This document shows positions 37,551 to 46,832 of a stretch of DNA of 64,000 nucleotides, in pieces. Origin of the DNA: Spirochaetia bacterium (lineage in GTDB: Bacteria > Spirochaetota > Spirochaetia > CADAEX01); contig JAFSOR010000001.1 in NCBI GenBank assembly GCA_017446885.1, positions 1 to 64,000 of the forward strand. The letters are read 5' to 3'. The translations under genes and the position numbers were made by a program. Under the pieces are notes generated by a model, which was not told where the DNA came from, made no database searches, and saw only the letters and a program-made list of their open reading frames with translations. How positions within the stretch are numbered: position 1 is the stretch's first letter; each line of letters opens with the position of its first letter.

Positions 37551-38483
37551 GTGGAAATCATTGTGGAAAAGCCCGATATTTTGCGCCAGGAAGCAGTCAA
37601 CTATATAAACATAGGCGACCTTGAGAAGGCAGAAAAAAACTTTAATCTCCTGCGCAAATCAGATATGTCTGACGAACGGGTCAAGACCGATACCATGTAT
37701 ACAGGATTCTGGCTGTCCAGAAAACCCAAATACAAGGAAATCGAGGACCACTATAAGAGAGGGATATTCATACTCCGGCAATGGAAAGTCTTCCAGGACT
37801 TTATAAAAGGACGGGAACGGGACGAGAAAGTCTATTCTGCCATAAAAGCCAGAGTATTCAGCCAGGCGCTCTACAGCTTCTCCAGGTTTGCAAACGAGTC
37901 CAGGATTTCGGATTCTGCCACCCTGTTCCATATAGGTGTGTGCTATAAGAACATAGGCAACTATCTGGAGGCCATACGCAGCCTGGAGGCGGCCAATGCC
38001 AAAAAGAACGGCGATGCCGCAGTGCTTGCCGAACTGGCCGACTGCTACGAGATGATCGGGCAGACCAGGATGGCCAGGGTGTTCTTCAGGGAAGCTTTTT
38101 ATATAGACCCGCAGAAGGTGGATCTTACAGGGCTTGAGTCTGGCATGATCCGCCAGCTTGTGGAGCTGGTGCAGAGTATGGGCTATACCGGGGCTTCGCT
38201 TAAGGAATGGATTCCGGTATATGGAGTGCTCAAAGGGGTGTTCGACATAAAAAGGGAGCTTAGACCTCTTGAGACAGCACAGCTTAAGCAGTCTATAGTG
38301 ACTTTGGAGACAGCCCTGAATGACGGCGAGAATAACGAGCTTAACATTCCACGGCTTATAAACCGGTATTTCTGGCTTATAGATTTTTACGACATAATAG
38401 GAAATGACAGCGGTGCAAAAGAGAACACGCTGAAGAAAATAAGGGATTTAAACCCTGCAGTATATGAACTTTATACAAACTGA
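37551..38483 (+). CDS. tetratricopeptide-repeat protein
   Basis: 310 residues without a signal peptide. TPR-like helical pairs cover much of the chain (around 15-45, 120-200), e.g. the ATLFHIGVCYKNIGNYLEAI unit. Specific function unknown. The start is a GTG at 37551, or a second GTG at 37563, which would leave a more normal leader; neither has a good Shine-Dalgarno. It lies 15 bases before greA, whose N-terminus is also helical repeat, so the two products may work together. Confidence 0.75.
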   Translation: MEIIVEKPDILRQEAVNYINIGDLEKAEKNFNLLRKSDMSDERVKTDTMYTGFWLSRKPKYKEIEDHYKRGIFILRQWKVFQDFIKGRERDEKVYSAIKARVFSQALYSFSRFANESRISDSATLFHIGVCYKNIGNYLEAIRSLEAANAKKNGDAAVLAELADCYEMIGQTRMARVFFREAFYIDPQKVDLTGLESGMIRQLVELVQSMGYTGASLKEWIPVYGVLKGVFDIKRELRPLETAQLKQSIVTLETALNDGENNELNIPRLINRYFWLIDFYDIIGNDSGAKENTLKKIRDLNPAVYELYTN

Positions 38484-38498
38484 TGGAGAAAACTGAAA

Positions 38499-41231
38499 AT
38501 GGATTCAAACATTACTGACAAAATAAGCCATCTCCTCAACGAGGAAAAATGGACCCGTGCTGCGATTGGCAGCTATTCTGTCTCAAACTTCGACGAGCTT
38601 GACAGCATTATCAAAGAGATTGCTGATGACGAGACCAAAGCAGCTGTGCTTGAGAACTGCGATGAGCATCTTGCCCACAACAAGAACAGCATAATAGGCT
38701 TGTATATATCTGGAATTCTTACCCTTTCCAGAAACCGGCTGGACGACTCCAGCATGCTGCAGCTTTTAGGGCTGTTCACCGAAGCCGGCAAGTGGAATGT
38801 GGCCGAAGCCCTTTGCAACAAGATTCTTGCGCTGGGCGACAACAAGTCTGCCCTTAAGGTTCTTGCCGACTGTTATAAGGAAGAAGGCCAGGAAGACAAC
38901 AAGATACAGACCTGGGAAAAGATTGTCAGGATTGACCACGACGAGACCGAAATAACCAAGGCCCTGGCCGAGAAGTACGAGGCCGATGGCGATACCGAGA
39001 AAGCCATAAGCTACTATAAAAAGGCAATACTCCGATTCTCGCAGAAGAAGCTTTTCACCAATATAAAGGAAATCTGGTCCAAGCTTTTAGAGATTAACCC
39101 TGACGATCTGGATTTCTTCCACTATTTCCTCAAGAAGATAGGCCGGACTATCCAGGCCGAGAAGATTGCCATGCTTATGGACGAGCTTTACAGACACCAT
39201 AAGGCAGACAAGGACTGGGACAATGCCATTGCCATGCTCAAAGAGATAATTGCCCTTAACTTCAAGGGCGAGGAAGTAAGAAAGGAGATCATAGAGTGCT
39301 ACACAGCAAAATATGGCGACCTGCCCCACTTCCAGAATGCCCTTAACGACTCAAACCTTTCCATGAGCTGGAGACCTTTGAGCGATGCCATAAGCGATTT
39401 CGAGAAATACATCGACTTTGCAAAAGGCAACTTTGTATACCATAACGACTGGGGAATCGGCCGTATCAAGGCAGTAAACGACGAGGTCATAACCATAGAC
39501 TTCTTCAACCTGGAGACAGGAAAAACCCAGTTTGGCCAGGAGATGGCCATAAAGATGGCTGTAACAACACTCTCCACACTGCCTAAAGACCATATCTGGG
39601 TTATAAAGTGCACACACAAGCTTTCGGATCTTAAGCAGATGGTATTAAGCGATGTCAAGGGAACCTTGAAGACCCTGATAAAGAGCTTTGACAACTGTGC
39701 AGACCTCAAGCTTATAAAGAAAGAGCTTACCCAGAAGATACGGAAAGAGGGAATACTTACTGCAAATGAATGGACATCCTGGAGCCAGGAAGCCAAGAAA
39801 GTTCTTATGACAGACCCTGAGTTCGGCAACATACTGGACAAGAAAGGCTTCTTTGAAATCCGTGTAAAGCCTATCACCCAGGAAGAGAAACTGTTCAACG
39901 TATTCAAGAACAAGGGCAGTTTCTTTGACAAGTACTCTGCATATGAAGACTATTTAAAGGCAAAGGTGGAGAAGAACGAATTCTATAATGACATGCTTGA
40001 TTATTTCAGCGATGTATACAGAACCACCGGAGACATTGGCGAGAAGATAAGCAGCTGGCTTATCCTGGAAGACACAGACAGCAGTCTGCCAGAATCCTTT
40101 GCCGAGCTCTACAGCCAGATCCAGGATGTCAAGAAAGCATTCTGCGCTATACCCGAACGTCAGAAAACCCTTAGAGAGCGTTTCCTTGCAAAGATAAAAG
40201 AGACTATTCCCGAGTGGGCCGACATTTACTGCAGCCTGTTCCCATGTCAGCTTGATTCCTACATTCCTGATACACTGATAGAATCTGGATGCTCTGACAA
40301 AATAAAGGATGTGTTCAAGAAAGTGCTTGATGACTTCAAGACTGCCAGAAAACCTTTTGTGTGGGTTTGCGAGAACGAGGAAAGCTATCCGTTCATCAAG
40401 GAGATAATGCCACCTGAGGAGAAAATCCTTACCCAGATGATTCTTCTTCTGGACATAACCAACCGCGAGATAGCTGGCAAGAACAAGAAGAACTCCGAGG
40501 AAGACCAGAAGACAAGCAAGAAGATAGTACAGTACCTTTTTGCCACTGATAAGAAAAAGAAAGGGAGCTTAAGCCGGTTTGACCAGTACATAAGAGATGC
40601 AGACCAGAAGAGTGCGAAGCAGATGCTTTTCCGCCTTGAGGGTGTATCTGGCCTCAGCTACGAGATTCTGAACGAGTTCAGGAAAAAGCTCAAGGAGAAA
40701 TATCCAAACATCACATTCGAGACAGGGCGGCCACTGGAAGTTGTAGGCAGAGGCGGAACTACGGTTACCCAGGCAGGCCTTGATAAGAAGCAGGAAGAGC
40801 TTAAGTATATCATGGAAGTTGAGATTCCTAAGAACTCAAAGGAAATTGGCGAGGCTATAGCTTTGGGAGACTTGAGCGAGAACGCCGAGTACAAGTATGG
40901 AAAAGAGAAGCAGGCAATGCTCAATGCCTCTGTCGCCAAGCTGACCGAGGAAATCAACAGCGCACAGGTATTTGACAAGTCTAACCTGGACCTGAACAAG
41001 ATTTCGTTCGGAACCAAGGTTACCCTGCTTAACATGGACACAAACCAGAACGCAGTTTATACTATTCTTGGACCATGGGAGTCTGTTCCAGAGAAGAATA
41101 TTATATCTTATCAGGCTCCGCTGGCCGATGAGCTTATAGGATCCGAAGTAGACGAAGAGCTGCACTTTGAGATAAACGGCACCAAGTACAACTTCAAGGT
41201 TATTTCAATCGAGGCATCAGATTTAATCTAA
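38499..41231 (+). CDS. greA: large GreA-family transcript-cleavage factor with helical-repeat N-terminus
   Basis: 910 residues, against about 158 for ordinary GreA. The last 155 or so are a full Gre factor: a coiled coil with the acidic tip GDLSENAEY and the C-terminal FKBP-like domain. The first roughly 740 residues are Lys/Glu-rich helical repeats with TPR character at about 90-230. Gre rescues backtracked RNA polymerase by stimulating RNA cleavage. The fusion is known in treponemes. GGAG precedes the ATG. A bidirectional terminator follows. Confidence 0.9.
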   Translation: MDSNITDKISHLLNEEKWTRAAIGSYSVSNFDELDSIIKEIADDETKAAVLENCDEHLAHNKNSIIGLYISGILTLSRNRLDDSSMLQLLGLFTEAGKWNVAEALCNKILALGDNKSALKVLADCYKEEGQEDNKIQTWEKIVRIDHDETEITKALAEKYEADGDTEKAISYYKKAILRFSQKKLFTNIKEIWSKLLEINPDDLDFFHYFLKKIGRTIQAEKIAMLMDELYRHHKADKDWDNAIAMLKEIIALNFKGEEVRKEIIECYTAKYGDLPHFQNALNDSNLSMSWRPLSDAISDFEKYIDFAKGNFVYHNDWGIGRIKAVNDEVITIDFFNLETGKTQFGQEMAIKMAVTTLSTLPKDHIWVIKCTHKLSDLKQMVLSDVKGTLKTLIKSFDNCADLKLIKKELTQKIRKEGILTANEWTSWSQEAKKVLMTDPEFGNILDKKGFFEIRVKPITQEEKLFNVFKNKGSFFDKYSAYEDYLKAKVEKNEFYNDMLDYFSDVYRTTGDIGEKISSWLILEDTDSSLPESFAELYSQIQDVKKAFCAIPERQKTLRERFLAKIKETIPEWADIYCSLFPCQLDSYIPDTLIESGCSDKIKDVFKKVLDDFKTARKPFVWVCENEESYPFIKEIMPPEEKILTQMILLLDITNREIAGKNKKNSEEDQKTSKKIVQYLFATDKKKKGSLSRFDQYIRDADQKSAKQMLFRLEGVSGLSYEILNEFRKKLKEKYPNITFETGRPLEVVGRGGTTVTQAGLDKKQEELKYIMEVEIPKNSKEIGEAIALGDLSENAEYKYGKEKQAMLNASVAKLTEEINSAQVFDKSNLDLNKISFGTKVTLLNMDTNQNAVYTILGPWESVPEKNIISYQAPLADELIGSEVDEELHFEINGTKYNFKVISIEASDLI

Positions 41232-41238
41232 GAATCAG

Positions 41239-41274
41239 GTCATCCTGAATTTATTTCAGGATGACTATTTTTTT
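41239..41274. terminator. bidirectional intrinsic terminator between greA and murJ
   Basis: An 11-bp perfect stem (41239-41249 with 41255-41265) with a five-base loop lies between the convergent genes. T-rich sequence follows on the plus side (41266-41274). The minus side overlaps the last base of murJ and has a weaker U tract. Confidence 0.85.
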
Positions 41275-42833
41275 CTCCGCAGCCACAGCATAAAAAGGGC
41301 ATCGAGCTTTAGCGCCTTGAACAGGGCCAGCACTGTTACGGCAAACACAGCGCATACTGCAAGGAAAGCACCCAAGTAGCTTAAGCTTAAGCCGCTGTGC
41401 CACCATGTACCGCATAAGTGCAGGTAGAACAGCACAGGAATCATACCCACTGCCACAGCAATAAGTATCTTAGCCAGTTCCCTCATTATTCCAAGGACAG
41501 AAAGTCCTTTTGAATGGAGCTTGATGTCGGCAAGCATAAGGCAGGTGCTTATGGTAAATGATATAGTGTTTGCCCAGGCAAGACCTGCCACACGCAGCTG
41601 AGTCTCCTTGAGCCACAGCGAAAGAAGCACATCCATAGTTGCGCACAAGACGGCAAAGAAGAATGGTTTTTTATAATTATTAAGCGAATAGTAGTACCGC
41701 TGGACAAAGTTGAAGGCACCTGTACCCAGAAGCCCCCATGCGTAGCCCTGGAGCACAAAGCCTGCCATGGCAGTGTTCTCCACTGTAAAGGAGCCCCGCT
41801 GCATGCCTATGGAGATAATGTCGTAGCCTAGGAAATACATTATGACCGAGGAAGGAATAAGAAGCCCCATAAGGGAAATAACACCAGTAGTAAGTGTGTT
41901 TGTAAGCTGGGCAATCTGGCCGGTGGCCCCTTCCTTGCTCATCTGGGGGAAAAGCACTGTGGTTATAGATGCAGAAAAAATACCAAACGGAAGCTGCCAG
42001 AACACAAGAGCATAGCTTATGGCAGAGGAGCTGCCGGTCTCGAGCCCCGAGGCAAACCGCATGGCAATCTGCTGATTTATGGCAAAGATACAGGATGTGG
42101 CCAATACAGGGAACCAGTTGACCATAATCCTTTTAAATTTCTCGTTCTTAAAATCAAAGGAAAGCTTAAAATCATATCCCAACTTCTTAAAAAGCGGACA
42201 CTGGAACAGTATCTGCAGCACGCCGCCGGCCAGCACCCCTACAGCCATGGAATAGACACCCATAGTTCTGTGCAGACATACTATGCTGATTATAACTGCA
42301 ATAGAGAAAAGAATCGGGGTAAGAGCAGGTATAGTAAAAAAGCCATGCACATTAAGCACAGCCAAAAGCACTGCGCTTATAGATATAAGAAGTATATAGC
42401 TTATGAACCAGCGGAAAAGCGAAACAGCCAGCACCTGCAGCTCTGGATCGGCAAAGTCAAGCAGAACCTTGTTCACCAGGACGTCGGAGAATATTATGGA
42501 CAGAATACATACAGGGACAAGCACCACAACCTGGAAAGCCATTATGTTGCGGACAATCCTGCGTGTAACTGAATGGGGCTCATTGTTGGCCAAAGACCCG
42601 GCAAGAACAGGAATAAAGGAAGAAGATAAAGCTCCTTCTGCCATAAGTTTTCTAAGGTTGTTAGGAATGTTGAATACAGCGTTAAGGACATCGGCCTTGC
42701 CAGAGCCTCCGAAAACCGCTCCTATAAGGACAATCTTGACAAAGCCCAGAATCCTGGAAAGCATGGTGCACAGCATGACAGCAATCGTGCTTAGGCTTCT
42801 TTTCCTGGTTTCGCTGCTATTATCTTTCTCCAC
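41265..42833 (-). CDS. murJ: lipid II flippase MurJ
   Basis: 522 residues with about 14 TM segments (MOP/MVF superfamily). The SRILGFVKIVLIGAVFG start and the early GALSSSFIPV motif are typical. It moves lipid II across the inner membrane for peptidoglycan synthesis. It starts with GTG inside the 3' end of tgt (14-base overlap). The product's C-terminus overlaps the terminator stem. Confidence 0.93.
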   Translation of the reverse strand: MEKDNSSETRKRSLSTIAVMLCTMLSRILGFVKIVLIGAVFGGSGKADVLNAVFNIPNNLRKLMAEGALSSSFIPVLAGSLANNEPHSVTRRIVRNIMAFQVVVLVPVCILSIIFSDVLVNKVLLDFADPELQVLAVSLFRWFISYILLISISAVLLAVLNVHGFFTIPALTPILFSIAVIISIVCLHRTMGVYSMAVGVLAGGVLQILFQCPLFKKLGYDFKLSFDFKNEKFKRIMVNWFPVLATSCIFAINQQIAMRFASGLETGSSSAISYALVFWQLPFGIFSASITTVLFPQMSKEGATGQIAQLTNTLTTGVISLMGLLIPSSVIMYFLGYDIISIGMQRGSFTVENTAMAGFVLQGYAWGLLGTGAFNFVQRYYYSLNNYKKPFFFAVLCATMDVLLSLWLKETQLRVAGLAWANTISFTISTCLMLADIKLHSKGLSVLGIMRELAKILIAVAVGMIPVLFYLHLCGTWWHSGLSLSYLGAFLAVCAVFAVTVLALFKALKLDALFMLWLRRKK

Positions 42834-43950
42834 CTGTATACCTGCTTAAAAAATCTTTCTTAAAAGTCTCGAAAGAGTCGTTGTCTATACTCTTTTTTAT
42901 ATCCTCCACCAGGTCGTACATAAACTGAAGGTTGTGGATGGTGGCAAGCATTGGGCCCATAATCTCGCCTGTCTTGAACATCTGCCGCAGGAATGCCCTG
43001 GTATAATGCCGGCATGTATAGCAGCTGCACCCCTCCTCTATCGGTACAAACTCGGATGCAAAACGCTCTTTCTTCATAGCCAGAAGCCCGTCGTGGGTGA
43101 ACACCGCGCCGTTCCGGGCTATACGGGTTGCATATACGCAGTCAAGCATATCGACCCCGTTCTCAAAAGCCTCTAAAATATATTCAGGAGTCCCCACCCC
43201 CATAAGGTAGTGTGGCTTGTTCTCATCCAGGTAATCGCATGTATAGGCCAGAAAATCCTTGAACACCTCGGGCTTCTCGCCTACCGAAAGGCCCCCTATG
43301 GCTATTCCTGGCAGGTCAAGCGAATTTATGAAGTCGCAGCTCTCTTTTCTTAAGTGCTCGAAGAAATTGCCCTGCACTATGCCGAACAGGTTGCCGCCCC
43401 ATGGGTCAGTCTTGCTTAAATTTATCCACTCGTCCTTGCACCGTTTTGCCCACCTGTGGGTTATATCCATAGCCTTTATAGCCTCGCGCTCGGTTATGCC
43501 AGGGGGTGTGCACTGGTCCAAGGCCATGAGTATATCGCTCTTGAAGCCGCACTGCAGCTGGACTGCAAGCTCTGGAGTAAGCATATGGTAAGAGCCGTCG
43601 ATATGGGAACGGAAATACATTCCCTCTTCTTTTATCTTGCGGAACGGTGCCAGCGAGAATATCTGGAAGCCGCCCGAGTCGGTAAGTATATTATGGGGCC
43701 ATGAGGTGAACTTGTGCAGCCCGCCCGCCTGCCTTATTACATCTATTCCAGGACGCAGATACAGGTGGTATGTGTTTCCAAGTATAAGCCTGTAGCCTAT
43801 GTCTGCCACATCCTGATGCTTTATGGCCTTGACGCTGCCGTTTGTGCCGACCGGCATATACACAGGAGTCTCGATAGTGCCGTGTGGCAGAACTATACGG
43901 GTGCGGCGGGCTTTTGATTTTGTACTTTTCTTAAGTATAGTGAATTCCAT
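42820..43950 (-). CDS. tgt: tRNA-guanine transglycosylase
   Basis: 376-aa bacterial Tgt that inserts preQ1 at G34 of Asp, Asn, His and Tyr tRNAs. The LTDSGGFQIFSL motif carries a catalytic Asp. MLDCVYATRIARNG includes the nucleophile Asp region and the zinc site is CSCYTCRHY plus a later His. The length is normal. AGGG precedes the ATG, 11 bases after lptG. Confidence 0.95.
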   Translation of the reverse strand: MEFTILKKSTKSKARRTRIVLPHGTIETPVYMPVGTNGSVKAIKHQDVADIGYRLILGNTYHLYLRPGIDVIRQAGGLHKFTSWPHNILTDSGGFQIFSLAPFRKIKEEGMYFRSHIDGSYHMLTPELAVQLQCGFKSDILMALDQCTPPGITEREAIKAMDITHRWAKRCKDEWINLSKTDPWGGNLFGIVQGNFFEHLRKESCDFINSLDLPGIAIGGLSVGEKPEVFKDFLAYTCDYLDENKPHYLMGVGTPEYILEAFENGVDMLDCVYATRIARNGAVFTHDGLLAMKKERFASEFVPIEEGCSCYTCRHYTRAFLRQMFKTGEIMGPMLATIHNLQFMYDLVEDIKKSIDNDSFETFKKDFLSRYTGGER

Positions 43951-43961
43951 TTATCCCTACT

Positions 43962-45044
43962 CTAAGTATCGGCATTTTTAAGCATAATTAGACTTAAAAC
44001 TATAAAGGTGCACAGCGCTCCCCAGGCTCCGACAATCGGCGGGATATAGCCCATCTTGGCAAACAGCATAAGCACCATCTGCAGAATATAGTAGCCTGCA
44101 GCTATCATCATACTGGAAAGAAGGCTCATAAGGAGCACATTCTTGCGGAACTTTCCGGTGAACGCAATGGAGATAAGAGCAACAATAAGCGGTGTAAAGG
44201 TAAAGGAGAACCGCTTGTAATATTCTGCAAGAGTCTCGCGGAAAGGCAGGCCTGCCTTGCGCAATGTCGCTATCCAGGCTCTGGCTGCCTCCATATCCAT
44301 CTCCTCTACATTCCTGGAGATATTCCTGAACGAATCGGGTGTCTGGTCGTAGGATGGATCGGTAAATACCCTGTTCTGTGTCATGACATAGAGCTCCTGC
44401 GCAGGGTCCCACTTGAATATTGTTACGTTGTGGAAAACCCAGCATCTGCCATCTTCGTTCCACTCTGCCACATTTGCATCAAGACGCACAGGCCACCCGG
44501 AGCCGTCATTCTCGGTTATGACCACATTGGAAAGAGTATGCTCGGTGTCGTTATAATAATCGGCATGGTATATGCGGTCATGAGGATGGTCTATTATTGT
44601 GACGTTGGCATTATTATAGTTGCGCTTGCTGTTCAAAAGGTCGTATGTAAGCTCGCCCTTCTCTCGGTATGTCCTTATTACCACCTTCTCCTCGAACCAG
44701 AATGATCCTACACTTAAGAGCAGACCTATAAGGATAAAAGGAAATACAAACTTGTATAGCGAGACACCGCATCCGAAAACAGCTATAAGCTCGTTGTTGG
44801 CATAAAGGTTTCCCAAGGTATAGGCAATGGAGAACAGCACCGATATAGGCAGCGAGAAGACCACGCATTTAGGAAAATAGAGAACTGCAACATGAAGAAT
44901 CTGACGCAGCGGAACACCGTTATTGATGTAGCGCCACAGGTTCTGGAACACATCCAGAAGCTCCAGTATAAGGACAAAGAAGAGGATAGATGAGATAAGA
45001 TAGCGTAAAAAATAGCCTATAGACATTTTGTAAAGCAGTCTCAT
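43962..45044 (-). CDS. LptF/LptG-family permease (second copy, LptG-like)
   Basis: 360 residues of the YjgP/YjgQ family: TM segments at both ends (about 12-115 and 265-355) around a periplasmic beta-jellyroll domain. LptF and LptG form the inner-membrane permease that extracts lipopolysaccharide with LptB2. Treponemes mostly lack classical LPS, so the lipid carried here may differ. It overlaps the preceding copy by four bases. Confidence 0.85.
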   Translation of the reverse strand: MRLLYKMSIGYFLRYLISSILFFVLILELLDVFQNLWRYINNGVPLRQILHVAVLYFPKCVVFSLPISVLFSIAYTLGNLYANNELIAVFGCGVSLYKFVFPFILIGLLLSVGSFWFEEKVVIRTYREKGELTYDLLNSKRNYNNANVTIIDHPHDRIYHADYYNDTEHTLSNVVITENDGSGWPVRLDANVAEWNEDGRCWVFHNVTIFKWDPAQELYVMTQNRVFTDPSYDQTPDSFRNISRNVEEMDMEAARAWIATLRKAGLPFRETLAEYYKRFSFTFTPLIVALISIAFTGKFRKNVLLMSLLSSMMIAAGYYILQMVLMLFAKMGYIPPIVGAWGALCTFIVLSLIMLKNADT

Positions 45045-46315
45045 CTTCTTACAAACCTCACTATATAGAGCACAAGGGCTATGAACAGTATGACAAAGTT
45101 AGGAATCCACATAGCCAAGAAACTGTTTATGTCGCTTCTGATACCCAGAGTGTGCCCTGCAAACATCATGCACCAGTAGAAAAGCGAGAATATAAGCCCT
45201 ATTCCAAAACCTACAGTACGGCCGCTACGCTTTGAGAAAAGGCCTGCCGGGAATGCAAATAGAACAAAGCAGAAACAGGATAACGGCAACGAGAATTTCT
45301 TGTAGAACTCAAGCTTATGGATTTTGTAGTTGCGGTCTGTGTTGCGCTCAAAATAGATTTCGCCATACTGGTCAAGCTGGATACGGATATTGCCAACCAG
45401 GGCTGCCCTGTCAGCTGTGCCTGTTGCAAAGAACCAGTCGCTCATGGCCTGAGCTATGTTAGGCCCCATGTATGCCAGCTGGCTTGTATGCTCGGCCTGG
45501 AAATCCTCGTCCATCTTCTTAAGCCTGTCATACACGTCGGCGGCACTCATCTCGCGTGGACCCAGGGTACGCACCGAAGATGACATATTGGCAAGCAGTA
45601 TGTTGTATACCATACGCTTAGCAGTGAAATAATCGTAATCCGACCGCTTCTTCTGATCCCTGACATGGCTGAACACATTGTGGAGCTCAAGCGATATAAC
45701 ACTGTTTCCAGACCCTTTCTCGTCGCTTAAGAACCGGGCTGTCCCAGCAGTTATAATACGCTGGTTGCCATCCTTATCCTTGTCCAGGATCATTATATCC
45801 TGAATCACATTATCCTTGATATCGCCTGTAACTATTACTGTATCCAGGTATTCCTTGACCGAATAAGGAACCAGCTCCAGGGCTGGGTTAGAGAAAATAA
45901 GCTGGCGGTAAAGCTTGGTATATTTGATCGTGCCATAAGGCATCAGGTAGTCATTTATATAGAAAGAAGATACCGAGAATACAATTCCCAGCACTATAAG
46001 GGGATAAAATATCTTTATATGGCGGATTCCCAGGGCCTGCATGGCCAGAATCTCGTTGTCGGAAGAAAGGCGGCCTACTGTCATAAGACAGGCAACCAGA
46101 GCGGCAAACGGGAAAGAGAGCGATATCATGGATGGCATGAAATAGACCAGAAGCATGAATACATCTTTAAGCGGCACATGCTTTTCCAGAATCTTCTCGG
46201 CCAGGAACAGAATCTGGTTCACAAAGAAAATGAAGAAAAAGAAGCAGAAACAGACAAAGAAAGAGAATAGGAATTCTTTGCCTATATACCTGTAGATTCT
46301 AGAAGTAGTCCCCAT
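45041..46315 (-). CDS. LptF/LptG-family permease (first copy, LptF-like)
   Basis: 424 residues of the same family, with three or so N-terminal TMs, a periplasmic domain (about 120-300) and three C-terminal TMs. It has an extra MSDWFFATGTADRAALVG segment in the periplasmic part. It is placed first, as lptF is in E. coli. It is 6 bases after dut. Confidence 0.85.
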   Translation of the reverse strand: MGTTSRIYRYIGKEFLFSFFVCFCFFFFIFFVNQILFLAEKILEKHVPLKDVFMLLVYFMPSMISLSFPFAALVACLMTVGRLSSDNEILAMQALGIRHIKIFYPLIVLGIVFSVSSFYINDYLMPYGTIKYTKLYRQLIFSNPALELVPYSVKEYLDTVIVTGDIKDNVIQDIMILDKDKDGNQRIITAGTARFLSDEKGSGNSVISLELHNVFSHVRDQKKRSDYDYFTAKRMVYNILLANMSSSVRTLGPREMSAADVYDRLKKMDEDFQAEHTSQLAYMGPNIAQAMSDWFFATGTADRAALVGNIRIQLDQYGEIYFERNTDRNYKIHKLEFYKKFSLPLSCFCFVLFAFPAGLFSKRSGRTVGFGIGLIFSLFYWCMMFAGHTLGIRSDINSFLAMWIPNFVILFIALVLYIVRFVRR

Positions 46316-46321
46316 CGTCCC

Positions 46322-46762
46322 CTACACTCCAGTGGAACCGAATCCTCCAGTACCACGATCTGTGGCATCGAGCGAATTGGACAGAACAAACATGCCGTGT
46401 GTCACGGGTGCTATGACCATCTGTGCAATCCTGTCGCCTCTTCTGATAACAAAATCCTCAGAACCAAGGTTTATCATTATTATCTTGACCTCGCCCCTGT
46501 AGTCTGAGTCGATGGTACCAGGGGTGTTAACCAGGCTTATGCCGTACTTTATCGCAAGCCCGGAGCGTGGCCGTATCTGGGCCTCGTACCCTGCCGGCAG
46601 CTGTATGGAAAGACCTGTCGGCACCAGATAACGCTGACCCGGCTTAAGAACTATATCCTCCTGCACACAAGCCTTAAGGTCTGCACCTGCCGCTTCGGCC
46701 GAGGAATAGACCGGCAGGAAATCCTTATCGGAAGCCTTGCAGATAACTTTTACAATTTCCAT
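46322..46762 (-). CDS. dut: dUTP diphosphatase
   Basis: 146-aa trimeric dUTPase. All five motifs are recognisable: [32 protein letters not shown] and the C-terminal GTGGFGSTG. It makes dUMP and keeps uracil out of DNA. The ATG at 46762 is chosen because GGAG lies eight bases upstream; a TTG at 46768 is the alternative. Confidence 0.96.
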   Translation of the reverse strand: MEIVKVICKASDKDFLPVYSSAEAAGADLKACVQEDIVLKPGQRYLVPTGLSIQLPAGYEAQIRPRSGLAIKYGISLVNTPGTIDSDYRGEVKIIMINLGSEDFVIRRGDRIAQMVIAPVTHGMFVLSNSLDATDRGTGGFGSTGV

Positions 46763-46779
46763 AGTCAACGCTCCAATTC

Positions 46780-46807
46780 AAAAAAGGGATATGCTGCTGC
46801 ATATCCC
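46780..46807 (-). terminator. intrinsic terminator after pnp
   Basis: A 9-bp stem (46786-46794 with 46799-46807) with a four-base loop is followed on the minus strand by six uridines. It separates pnp from dut, so dut and the lpt genes need read-through or their own start. Confidence 0.85.
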
Positions 46808-46832
46808 CCTGATTATTCAATTGTATTCAGAA

